Shown here one piece after another: positions 6,267 to 13,798 of a stretch of DNA of 13,878 bases. The notes below the pieces were generated by a model. That model saw only the letters and a list, made by a program, of their open reading frames with translations, made no database searches and was not told the DNA's origin. How positions within the stretch are numbered: the first letter of the stretch is position 1; each line of letters starts with the position of its first letter. The translations under genes and the position numbers were made by a program. The stretch is from Oscillospiraceae bacterium (lineage in GTDB: Bacteria > Bacillota > Clostridia > Oscillospirales > Ruminococcaceae): the NCBI GenBank assembly GCA_003516865.1, contig DPBR01000094.1, positions 1 through 13,878 of the forward strand. The letters are read 5' to 3'.

Positions 6267-7505
6267 ATGGCTAAGGAAAAATACGATTCCAGCTTACCCC
6301 ACGTAAACATCGGTACTATCGGTCACGTTGACCACGGCAAGACCACTCTTACCGCTGCTATCACAAAGTACCTTTCTCTTCTGGGCAACGCTCAGTTCGA
6401 GGCTTATGATATGATTGATAAGGCTCCCGAGGAGAGAGAGCGTGGTATCACAATCAACACCGCTCACGTTGAGTACAAGACCGCTAAGCGTCACTACGCT
6501 CACGTTGACTGCCCCGGCCACGCTGACTATATCAAGAACATGATTACCGGTGCTGCTCAGATGGACGGCGCAATCCTCGTTGTTGCAGGTACCGACGGTC
6601 CTATGGCTCAGACCAAGGAGCATATTCTTCTTGCACGTCAGGTTGGCGTTCCCGCAATGGTTGTTTTCGTAAACAAGTGCGACGACGTTGACGACTGCGA
6701 GTACGACCCCGCTACCGGCGAGTACAAGAACTCCGAGATGCTCGAACTCGTTGAAATGGATATCCGCGACGAGCTTTCCAAGAACGGCTTCCCCGGCGAT
6801 GACATTCCCGTTATCTTCGGTTCCGCTTACAAGGCTCTGACCTCTGAGTCCAAGGACCCCAACGACCCCATCTATGCTTGCATCAAGAAGCTGATGGACG
6901 CTGTTGACGATTATATTCCTACTCCTGACCGTAAGGAAGATATGCCTTTCCTTATGCCTGTCGAGGATACTATGACCATTTCCGGCCGTGGTACTGTTGC
7001 AACCGGACGTGTTGAGCGTGGTTCTGCAGTTGTAGGCGATACCGTTGAGATTACCGGTCTTACAACCGAGCCTAAGAGCACTGTTGTTACCGGTCTTGAA
7101 ATGTTCCACAAGAGCCTTGATAAGGCTGTTGCAGGCTACAACATCGGCGCGCTGCTCCGTGGTATTACCCGTGACGAAATCGAGCGTGGTCAGGTTCTCT
7201 GCAAGCCCGGTTCCATTCACCCGCACACCAAGTTCAGCGGTCAGGTTTACGTTCTCAAGAAGGAAGAGGGCGGCCGTCATACTCCGTTCGTTTCCAACTA
7301 TCGTCCGCAGTTCTTCTTCAGAACTACCGACGTTACCGGCGTAATCACTCTTCCTGCTGATAAGGAAATGTGCATGCCCGGCGATAACGTTGTAATGGAC
7401 GTTGAGCTTATCACTCCTATCGCTATCGAGGAAGGTCTGCGTTTCGCTATCCGCGAGGGCGGCCACACCGTTGGTTCCGGAGTTGTTACCAAGATTAACG
7501 AGTAA
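6267..7505 (+). CDS. tuf: Translation elongation factor Tu
   Basis: EF-Tu delivers aminoacyl-tRNA to the ribosomal A site as a GTP complex. The GTPase motifs are present: GHVDHGKT (19-26), RGITI (59-63), DCPGH with the catalytic histidine (H85), NKCD (136-139) and GSAYK (185-189). Domains 2 and 3 follow and end GLRFAIREGGHTVGSGVVTKI, as usual. At 412 residues it is longer than the common 394-400. Most of the difference is an insertion of about 12 residues, CEYDPATGEYKNSEM at 144-158 where Escherichia coli has three residues, between NKCDxVDD and the helix LELVEM. A smaller extension lies around 192-202. The reading frame is intact and flanking motifs are conserved, so this is an elaborated functional EF-Tu rather than an error. 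It has its own promoter and terminator. Confidence 0.97.
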   Translation: MAKEKYDSSLPHVNIGTIGHVDHGKTTLTAAITKYLSLLGNAQFEAYDMIDKAPEERERGITINTAHVEYKTAKRHYAHVDCPGHADYIKNMITGAAQMDGAILVVAGTDGPMAQTKEHILLARQVGVPAMVVFVNKCDDVDDCEYDPATGEYKNSEMLELVEMDIRDELSKNGFPGDDIPVIFGSAYKALTSESKDPNDPIYACIKKLMDAVDDYIPTPDRKEDMPFLMPVEDTMTISGRGTVATGRVERGSAVVGDTVEITGLTTEPKSTVVTGLEMFHKSLDKAVAGYNIGALLRGITRDEIERGQVLCKPGSIHPHTKFSGQVYVLKKEEGGRHTPFVSNYRPQFFFRTTDVTGVITLPADKEMCMPGDNVVMDVELITPIAIEEGLRFAIREGGHTVGSGVVTKINE

Positions 7506-7529
7506 TAATCATTAATCGACGCACAAATC

Positions 7530-7558
7530 AAAGCGCTCTCCTCGGAGGGCGCTTTTTT
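7530..7558 (+). terminator. Intrinsic terminator of tuf
   Basis: An 11-bp GC-rich stem (7530-7540 with 7545-7555, one G-U pair) closes a 4-nt loop and leads into six T residues (7553-7558). It lies 25 nt after the tuf stop codon and is the strongest terminator in the window. It isolates tuf transcription from spoIIP. Confidence 0.92.
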
Positions 7559-7648
7559 GTGTTCGGGGAATTTCGCGGGCAAAAGTTCCGAAAAAGCGGA
7601 TTTTGCAGTAATTTGCATTTGGGAAAATACGTTTTTGGGGTTGAAACG

Positions 7649-7677
7649 GCATATTTTTGAAAAATTCCGCATACATT
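7649..7677 (+). promoter_or_regulatory. Predicted sigma-E promoter of spoIIP
   Basis: GCATATT (7649-7655), a 14-nt spacer and CATACATT (7670-7677) match the Bacillus subtilis sigma-E consensus (kmATATT, about 14 nt, CATACAHT) at every position. SpoIIP is a mother-cell engulfment protein that depends on sigma-E in Bacillus, so motif and gene agree. The start would fall at about 7684, leaving a leader of roughly 15 nt that begins almost at the ribosome binding site. The match is made from memory of the consensus and has not been scored. Confidence 0.8.
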
Positions 7678-7698
7678 TCATAAAAAGGAGTGAAATAT

Positions 7699-8844
7699 AT
7701 GCGGAAGATGAAAAATATGATAATAGCAGCGGGGGCGCTCGCGCTTGCAATTCTGACCTGCACGGGAACGGAAGTCGGGAAAATTATGCGAAAAGCGGCG
7801 TTTGCTTCGGCGGGGGTATTCGAAAAAGCGGACAAGCCCGAAGAAACGCACAATCCGCTTTCCGACAATTCCTCGGCCGTAAGCGAAATCACAACGCCGT
7901 TTTCGGAGAGCATTTCGTCTATGCTTGAATTATCGCAGTCGGAAAGCTGCTCGGAAACGAACCCGAAACGTGGCGAAATAATCACGCTAAATCGCTCTGA
8001 CGCCGCCGATAATACGGATTACTCGGAGTTCACGGAGCGGAGCGGTTCGATAAGCCGCTACACTATCGGAAAAATGCCAGGAACCGATTACATAACGCTT
8101 AAAAGCGGCGCTCAGGTGTGGAACTGCACGGAGATTGACAACAGCGTTCTTGAAAAAGCGGCGGACGAGCTTCCCAATTTTCACGAAAACGCAGAAAAAT
8201 CGCCGCGAGTGCTGATTTATCACACACATTCAAACGAGAGCTTCCTTCCGAAATCCGCTTGGTACGACAAGTCTTATCCGCTGCGTTCGGCGGATTGCTC
8301 GCGGAATATGGTTGCCGTCGGGGACGCGCTCTGCGAGGCGCTCGCGAAGAACGGCGTTACCGTAATCCACGAGTGCAGAACGCACGATTATCCGATGTTC
8401 ACGGGCGCTTACTACCGCTCCGCCGACAGCGTGAGCAGTATCCTCGAAAAGTACCCCGATATCGATATTGTAATCGACCTCCACCGCGACGGGATAGTAA
8501 AAAGCGACGGTTCTCTCGGAGCGCCTGTTTGCGAGGTGAACGGGAAAACTGCCGCGCAGTTTATGATTATTTCTTGCTGTGAAAACGAGGATTTCGATAT
8601 GCCGAATTATATCGAGAATTTCAAGCTTGCGTGCCTTTTACAGAACGCCGCTGAGGAAATGTATCCGGGACTTTCGCGACCCGTTCTGTTCGATTATCGG
8701 AACTACAATCAGGAGTTGTCGCCGGGCGCGCTGCTGATTGAGGTTGGAAGCCACGGAAATTCGCTCGACGAGGCGCTTTATACTGGCGAACTTCTCGGAA
8801 ACGTGATTGCAAAGGCGCTTGAAAAGGGCGCTATTCAAGATTGA
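7699..8844 (+). CDS. spoIIP: Stage II sporulation protein P (SpoIIP)
   Basis: SpoIIP is a peptidoglycan amidase and endopeptidase that works with SpoIID and SpoIIM to thin septal wall and drive membrane migration during forespore engulfment. The 381-residue product has an N-terminal hydrophobic anchor (about 7-23) and a low-complexity acidic/Ser-Thr linker to about 130. The hydrolase domain carries VLIYHTHSNESF (171-182), HDYPMFTGAYYRS (229-241), IDIVIDLHRDGI (255-266) and ALLIEVGSHGNSLDEA (344-359). By analogy with zinc amidases, the histidines and glutamate of HTHSNES, H262 and E348 are the likely metal and catalytic residues. ATG at 7699 was preferred over GTG at 7690, because the GTG overlaps the ribosome binding site AAAGGAG (7684-7690). 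The 3' end overlaps the convergent helicase gene by 14 bp, with no terminator between them. Confidence 0.93.
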   Translation: MRKMKNMIIAAGALALAILTCTGTEVGKIMRKAAFASAGVFEKADKPEETHNPLSDNSSAVSEITTPFSESISSMLELSQSESCSETNPKRGEIITLNRSDAADNTDYSEFTERSGSISRYTIGKMPGTDYITLKSGAQVWNCTEIDNSVLEKAADELPNFHENAEKSPRVLIYHTHSNESFLPKSAWYDKSYPLRSADCSRNMVAVGDALCEALAKNGVTVIHECRTHDYPMFTGAYYRSADSVSSILEKYPDIDIVIDLHRDGIVKSDGSLGAPVCEVNGKTAAQFMIISCCENEDFDMPNYIENFKLACLLQNAAEEMYPGLSRPVLFDYRNYNQELSPGALLIEVGSHGNSLDEALYTGELLGNVIAKALEKGAIQD

Positions 8845-11008
8845 CCAAATCGTCAGCGTCGAGATAATCCTCGATATACTGCTTTTTGAGCAGCTCGCGC
8901 GGGATATAATCATTGAATTTTCCGCAGATTTCGCAGTTGTCGGGGATTAAAAATCCGTATTTGTCCGCCTTATTTTTCTTGATATCGTCAAGCGCGTTCA
9001 GAAGGGCGCGCTTTCCTCTGTCCGTTCGAACCTCGATGCACACGGGAATGTAGCGCGATATCCACGCTTCCGCGTCAAATCCGCGCTCACGGAGAGCGTA
9101 GAGCAGCGCCATTGTTCCGCGCGTTCCGATAAACGGGAAAACCGCGTACATCGCGTCCGAAAGCGGGAGGACGTAATGCTCGGAGTTGCCGGCTACCGCG
9201 TTTGTGAACAGCGCGCGGACGTCCGAAAGCCGCTTTTGCGCGCTCTCGTCCATAAAACCGTACTCCTCGCCGCTCGTGAGGACTTCGAGGATTTTCTTCA
9301 TAACGCGCGTGTGAACGTACTCGTTTCCCGTATCCGTCCACATATTCGCGGAAATGCCTTCGACGTGCTTGACGTAAATAATCTGCGCTTTTCTGTCAAG
9401 CTCGGTAACTTCCCATGCCTGTCCCGCAAGCGCAAACTGGCTTTTCGGCGGGAACGGATTTTGAACCGTGCCGATAACCTCGGAGTTGTTCCTGACGGTA
9501 AATTCCACAGGAACCGAGAAAACCGCGAGAAATTCGTAGTTATTGACGGCGGCTTCGCCTTTTTCACCGATAAGCAGCTCGCCGTTTTCGCCGCGCTCAA
9601 GGTGACCGTTCTCGAGGAGGTGACGCAAAAGCGCGAGATAATCGTCCTTTGAAATGCCGGAGAACACGGACAGCGTTAGGATTTGCCGCGCAAGCTCGCG
9701 CGGCTGAAGCGAGCCGTTCGCCGCCATAACCGCCATTGTCTGGTGATAGAGAAGCGAGAAAGGCAGCTTAGGCAGATACATGGGTTCAACGAACTTTTCG
9801 CGCGTATAAAGCAAAATCTGCGCCGCGCACATCACAAAATCCCAGTTTATTTCCTTGTAGAACACGGTTTTCGGCAGGCTCATATCATACCTGAACGCAA
9901 AGCGCATTTCCGCTTCGCCGCCGCGCCTGCCTGTTCTTCCGAGGCGCTGGACAAGTCCCGAAACCGTGAGCGGACAGCCCGTCTGAACTATTCTTTCAAG
10001 CCGCCCGACGTCAATTCCGAGTTCAAGCGTAACCGTGGCGCCCGTGCAGACGGGAAGCTCCGCCGATTTCATACTTTTCTCGGCAAATTCACGAAGCGCG
10101 GGAGAAATGTTCGCGTGGTGAACGAGATAACAGCCGCCGTCGTGATTTTTCTCGGATAAAGCGCGGAGATGCGCGATATTTTCCTCAACCTCGCCCTTGC
10201 TGTTCGAGAACAGAATACAGCGCTTTCCGCGGGTACATTCGTAAAGGTAGTCGTAATATTCGGCAAGGAGAGTTTTGCTGTTTTTATTCGGAATTTTCTC
10301 GGCAATCGGGAAAAATCGCACGGAAAGTCGGATTTTTCTGCCCTTATCGCGGCATTTTGGCGTTGAACAAGACCTGTTTGTGCCCATATTCAGCCATTTC
10401 TCAGCGTTCGCGGTATTGCCGAGCGTTGCCGAAAGACCTATTCTGCGCGGCGCAAAGCCGATTATGCGCTGTATTCTTTCGAGAACGGAAAGAAGCTGTA
10501 AGCCCCTGTCGCCGTCCATAAAATAGTGAACCTCGTCTATGATTATGAAGCGCAAATCGGAAAAAAGCCGCGAAACGGCATTGCTGTTGCGGATAAGCAG
10601 ACTTTCAAGGCTTTCGGGAGTCGTCTGCATAATGCCGCGCGGGTTCTTGACAAGACGTTTTTTCGCCGTGGGAGAAGCGTCGCCGTGCCATTTCGTGACG
10701 GTGATATCCTGCTCGTCAAGCAGCTCTTGAAGCCGCTCGAACTGGTCGTTTATCAGCGCTTTGAGCGGTGAAACGTAAAGCGCGCCGACCGAGTTTGACG
10801 GGTTTTCCCAGAGGTGCGTAAGCACGGGCAGAAACGCGGCTTCGGTTTTGCCGCTTGCCGTTCCCGACGCGAGAAGCAGGTTGTCGTCCGTGTCGAAAAC
10901 GACTTTCGCCGCCTCGACCTGAATTTCGCGCAGCTCCTCCCATTTATTCCGGTAAATGAAGTCCTGAATAAACGGCGCGAAGCGGTAGAATACTGAATTT
11001 TCGCTCAT
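8831..11008 (-). CDS. Lhr-like DEVH superfamily 2 helicase (BrxHI/SngC-like)
   Basis: This 725-residue protein is an ATP-dependent nucleic-acid helicase of superfamily 2. It shows a Q-like motif REIQ (27-30), Walker A GTASGKTE (49-56), VSPLKAL (79-85), DEVH (158-161), SAT (193-195), motif V TGATVTLELGID (322-333) and motif VI QRLGRTGRRGG (354-364). The C-terminal half looks like the winged-helix and accessory region of Lhr-type helicases and ends with a lone CxxC (EICGK). Its start overlaps the stop of the upstream ATPase gene as ATGA, so the two are probably translationally coupled. This pairing is known from type 2 BREX (BrxD-BrxHI) and Shango (SngB-SngC) phage-defence loci. Helicase chemistry is secure from the motifs. 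Defence function is inferred from pairing, and assignment to a particular system is not possible here. Confidence 0.88.
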   Translation of the reverse strand: MSENSVFYRFAPFIQDFIYRNKWEELREIQVEAAKVVFDTDDNLLLASGTASGKTEAAFLPVLTHLWENPSNSVGALYVSPLKALINDQFERLQELLDEQDITVTKWHGDASPTAKKRLVKNPRGIMQTTPESLESLLIRNSNAVSRLFSDLRFIIIDEVHYFMDGDRGLQLLSVLERIQRIIGFAPRRIGLSATLGNTANAEKWLNMGTNRSCSTPKCRDKGRKIRLSVRFFPIAEKIPNKNSKTLLAEYYDYLYECTRGKRCILFSNSKGEVEENIAHLRALSEKNHDGGCYLVHHANISPALREFAEKSMKSAELPVCTGATVTLELGIDVGRLERIVQTGCPLTVSGLVQRLGRTGRRGGEAEMRFAFRYDMSLPKTVFYKEINWDFVMCAAQILLYTREKFVEPMYLPKLPFSLLYHQTMAVMAANGSLQPRELARQILTLSVFSGISKDDYLALLRHLLENGHLERGENGELLIGEKGEAAVNNYEFLAVFSVPVEFTVRNNSEVIGTVQNPFPPKSQFALAGQAWEVTELDRKAQIIYVKHVEGISANMWTDTGNEYVHTRVMKKILEVLTSGEEYGFMDESAQKRLSDVRALFTNAVAGNSEHYVLPLSDAMYAVFPFIGTRGTMALLYALRERGFDAEAWISRYIPVCIEVRTDRGKRALLNALDDIKKNKADKYGFLIPDNCEICGKFNDYIPRELLKKQYIEDYLDADDLVNLE

Positions 11009-12315
11009 ATTTCAAAGTCCTCAAAGCCGTCCTGCGCGCTTTCGCTCCCGCCTTCGGAAAACTTGAAATCTTCCTCGCCCATAAGCTCGGCGAGAGATTT
11101 TTCGGGGTTCTGATAGGCGATATTGAGAAGCTCGATGAAATCGCGAATCATCTCGCGCGGAGTGATATTCGAGTCCGCGCCTACTCTGCCAAATTCAGCC
11201 TTGACGAAGAAAATTCTGTCCTCAAGCGTAATTTTCGGCTCGTATCCGAACACAATTCCGTGAATTTCGGCAAGCTTCTCCGTGAGAACCGTAAGTTCCT
11301 CGTAATTGAGCGGTGAAAGTCGGATTATCGGCGACATCAGGTCTTTCACATCATCGGACGCGAACCTGCCGCGTTCCAGCCGCGAGCGCAGCGCTTCATA
11401 GCTGAACACGCCGCGGCGGGTATCCTCAACGCACTGCGGCGTTCCGCCGAGGATAATGCCGAGATTGTGGGCTTTTCCCTGCATAACGTCGTTGTACATC
11501 ATCAGAATTTTCTCGTAATTGTACTGCCGAGTGACGGAATTTGAGATTTTCATAATATTCACAAGCTCGTCAATCATAATGACAAGTCCCTTGTAGCCCG
11601 CGCTGACGAGGAAAGAGGTCATCAGCTTGATGTAGTCGTACCAGTTCTCGTCGTTAATTATCGTGGAAACGCGCAGGCACTCTTTAGCCTCGGATTTCGT
11701 GGAAAATTCACCGCGAAGCCAGCGCACGGCGTTTCTCTGACGTTCCTCGTCGCCGTCGCGGAAGCCGTGGTAATACTCCACGATAATTCCCGCAAATTCA
11801 AACCCGTGAACCATATCTTCAAGGCTGTTTATTTTCGAGAAAATGCGCTTTTCAACTTCAACGTCAAAGAAAGTGTTGTCGCGGGTGATTTTGCCCTCGG
11901 CGAGAATTTCGTTTCTCACGCCGTCAATCCACTTTTCGAGAATAAGCGAAAGCGCGCCGCCATCGGGTTTTGCCTTAACGGAGAGGTTTTTCATAAGCTC
12001 TCGGTATGTGGCAAGCCCCTGACCTTTTGTGCCGCAAAGCCTGCGTTCGGGGGACAAATCCGCGTCTGCGGCGGCGAAACCGCGGTCTGTGATATGCGCG
12101 CGCATGGTCTGAAGAAGAAAGCTTTTTCCGCTTCCATAGCGCCCGACAATGAAGCGGAAGAACGCGCCGCCGTCCTCCGCTATCGAAACGTCTTTCAAAA
12201 GCGCGTCAATTTCGTCCGAGCGCCCGACTGCGATATAGCCAAGCCCCGTGCGCGGCACAACGCCGCCTTTCAGCGCGTTAATCAAACCTGCGGCAATTCT
12301 TTTCGGTATCTGCAC
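11005..12315 (-). CDS. P-loop ATPase, DUF2791/BrxD/SngB-like
   Basis: This 436-residue protein looks like the BREX-type ATP-binding family (DUF2791, BrxD). It begins IPKRIAAGLINALKGGVVPRTGLGYIAVGR, a typical entry for the family. It has Walker A GRYGSGKS (58-65), Walker B LVIMIDELVN (244-253), a sensor-like ILGGTPQC (288-295) and an arginine-rich LRSRLERGRF (309-318) that could supply an arginine finger. The C-terminal 25 residues are acidic and probably disordered. The start is GTG, with AGAGGT upstream on the minus strand. It is the first gene of a two-gene unit with the helicase and has its own promoter near 12384-12412. In known systems such ATPases act with a helicase in phage restriction. 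No methyltransferase, PglZ or TerB gene lies in this window, so the biological role is open. Confidence 0.85.
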   Translation of the reverse strand: MQIPKRIAAGLINALKGGVVPRTGLGYIAVGRSDEIDALLKDVSIAEDGGAFFRFIVGRYGSGKSFLLQTMRAHITDRGFAAADADLSPERRLCGTKGQGLATYRELMKNLSVKAKPDGGALSLILEKWIDGVRNEILAEGKITRDNTFFDVEVEKRIFSKINSLEDMVHGFEFAGIIVEYYHGFRDGDEERQRNAVRWLRGEFSTKSEAKECLRVSTIINDENWYDYIKLMTSFLVSAGYKGLVIMIDELVNIMKISNSVTRQYNYEKILMMYNDVMQGKAHNLGIILGGTPQCVEDTRRGVFSYEALRSRLERGRFASDDVKDLMSPIIRLSPLNYEELTVLTEKLAEIHGIVFGYEPKITLEDRIFFVKAEFGRVGADSNITPREMIRDFIELLNIAYQNPEKSLAELMGEEDFKFSEGGSESAQDGFEDFEI

Positions 12316-12383
12316 AATAAACGACCTCTTTTCAGCGAAATTCCATATTTTGCAGTATTTTGCGGTTATTTTCCTATCTTTTC

Positions 12384-12412
12384 ATTATATCACAATTTTT
12401 TGTAAAATGCAA
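12384..12412 (-). promoter_or_regulatory. sigma-A promoter of the ATPase-helicase unit
   Basis: On the minus strand TTGCAT (12412 down to 12407), a 17-nt spacer and TATAAT (12389 down to 12384) form a good promoter. TGA immediately upstream of the -10 box makes it an extended type. Initiation near 12377 would give a leader of about 60 nt. The perfect -10 box suggests appreciable basal expression unless repressed. Confidence 0.8.
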
Positions 12413-12433
12413 TATCCCGAATGTCTTGCATTT
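12405..12433. repeat. Inverted repeat between divergent promoters
   Basis: AAATGCAA (12405-12412) and TTGCATTT (12426-12433) form a perfect 8-bp inverted repeat with a 13-bp centre. Each arm contains the -35 box of one of the two divergent promoters. This could be an operator for a dimeric regulator acting on both units, or just the result of two identical -35 boxes facing away from each other. No regulator gene lies nearby. Confidence 0.5.
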
Positions 12434-12454
12434 GAAACACAAGTGTGGTACAAT
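12426..12454 (+). promoter_or_regulatory. sigma-A promoter of cca
   Basis: TTGCAT (12426-12431), a 17-nt spacer and TACAAT (12449-12454), with TGG just upstream of the -10 box (12446-12448), form an extended -10 promoter. Initiation near 12461 gives a very short leader that starts at about the ribosome binding site. Confidence 0.8.
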
Positions 12455-12475
12455 AAGGGGAAAGGGGGCGGTTTG

Positions 12476-13798
12476 ATGAAAATACCGGAGCAAATAGCCG
12501 AAATTCTCGCAAAGCTTGAAACGGCGGGATTTGAGGCGTATGTTGTCGGCGGGTGTGTGAGGGACGAAATTATGGGGAAAACCGCTCACGATTACGATAT
12601 CACAACGTCCGCAGAGCCGCAGGAAACCGAGCGTGTTTTCGGGGATTGCCGCGTTGTTGAAACAGGGATAAAGCACGGCACGGTTACGGTTCTGTACAAG
12701 GGGCTGAGCGTTGAGATTACTACATTCCGCGTTGACGGAGATTATCCCGACAGCAGACACCCAAGCGAAGTTTCGTTCTCGAAGAATATCAAAGACGACC
12801 TCGCAAGGCGCGATTTCACGATGAACGCGATTGCATACAGCCCGAAACGCGGGATAATCGACCCGTTCGGCGGCGAAAGCGACATAAAAGCGCGGATTAT
12901 CCGCTGCGTCGGCGAACCCGAAAAGCGTTTCTTCGAGGACGCTCTGCGCGTTCTCAGAGCGCTCAGATTTTCGGCGGAGCTTGGTTTTGCGATTGACGAT
13001 AAGACAAGCGAAGCGCTATTCGCCAAAAAAGATACTCTTGCAAAAGTATCGAAAGAGCGGACTTTTTCCGAGCTGAAAAGGCTTTTATGCGGGGATAACG
13101 TGAAAAATGTGCTGATTGAATACCGCGAGGTTTTCGCGGAGATTATTCCGGAACTGAGAGAAATGTTCGATTATGAGCAAAATTCGCGTTTTCACAACAG
13201 CACGCTTTTCGTTCACACGGCAAGAGCTGTCGAAGCCGCTCCCAAAACCGCCGTGATGCGGCTTGCAATGCTGTTTCACGATATCGGGAAGCCGTTTTGC
13301 AGAACGACCGATGAGAACGGCGAGGGGCATTATTACGGTCATGCGGGGAAAAGCGCGGAGATTGCCGAGCGGGTTTTGCGGGAATTAAAGTGCGATAACG
13401 CGCTCAGAATGAACGTTTGCGAAATTATAAAATATCACGATATTCCCGTTGAACTGTCCGAGAGAATTATCAGAAAAAGGCTCGCGAGGTATGGTACAGA
13501 GCGGTTTCGCGATATTATGGAGGCGCATATCGCCGATGATTCGGCAAAGCAGGATTTTTGCCTTGAACGCACGGAGAACGAAAGAAAAGCGATTGAGATT
13601 GCGGAGAAAATCGCCGCCGAAAAGCCTTGCCTTTCGCTCCGTGAACTCGCCATAAGCGGGAAAGACCTCAAAGAAATTGTGCCGCCGTCGCCGAAAATGG
13701 GCGAAGTGCTGAAAAAACTGCTCGGCGAGGTCGTCGACGGCTCGCTCCCTAACGAGCGTGAAGCGCTTCTGAATCGCGCAAAAGAACTCCTGAGATGA
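12476..13798 (+). CDS. cca: CCA tRNA nucleotidyltransferase with HD domain
   Basis: The enzyme adds or repairs the 3'-terminal CCA of tRNA using CTP and ATP without a template. The 440-residue product is a class II nucleotidyltransferase. It has VVGGCVRD (23-30) and the metal-binding DYD (39-41), RRDFTMNAIAY (111-121), EDALRVLRALRFSAELGF (154-171), and the helical motif KERTFSELKRLL (193-204). A C-terminal HD phosphohydrolase domain follows, with FVHTA (H247) and MLFHDIGKP (H268, D269). It is common in clostridial members and possibly trims 2',3'-cyclic or phosphate ends. ATG at 12476 follows AAAGGGGG (12461-12468). The open frame extends further upstream but runs across the promoter, so that part is not coding. 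A poly(A) polymerase reading is less likely given the domain layout. Confidence 0.92.
   Translation: MKIPEQIAEILAKLETAGFEAYVVGGCVRDEIMGKTAHDYDITTSAEPQETERVFGDCRVVETGIKHGTVTVLYKGLSVEITTFRVDGDYPDSRHPSEVSFSKNIKDDLARRDFTMNAIAYSPKRGIIDPFGGESDIKARIIRCVGEPEKRFFEDALRVLRALRFSAELGFAIDDKTSEALFAKKDTLAKVSKERTFSELKRLLCGDNVKNVLIEYREVFAEIIPELREMFDYEQNSRFHNSTLFVHTARAVEAAPKTAVMRLAMLFHDIGKPFCRTTDENGEGHYYGHAGKSAEIAERVLRELKCDNALRMNVCEIIKYHDIPVELSERIIRKRLARYGTERFRDIMEAHIADDSAKQDFCLERTENERKAIEIAEKIAAEKPCLSLRELAISGKDLKEIVPPSPKMGEVLKKLLGEVVDGSLPNEREALLNRAKELLR

Noticed and set aside
6294..7466. Open frame antisense to tuf
   Set aside because: It has the same origin, and the protein shows no known motif. EF-Tu on the plus strand explains the sequence.
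8831..12315. A complete BREX or Shango system
   Set aside because: Only the ATPase and helicase are present. No PglX-type methyltransferase, PglZ phosphatase or TerB-domain protein is encoded in the window.
12384..12405. Alternative minus-strand promoter with TTTACA as -35
   Set aside because: The spacing from TTTACA to TATAAT is only 11 nt. TTGCAT at 17 nt is the better -35.
12248..12475. N-terminal extension of cca
   Set aside because: The frame is open but covers the divergent promoters and the start of the ATPase gene, and the CCA-enzyme homology begins at the ATG at 12476 behind a good ribosome binding site.
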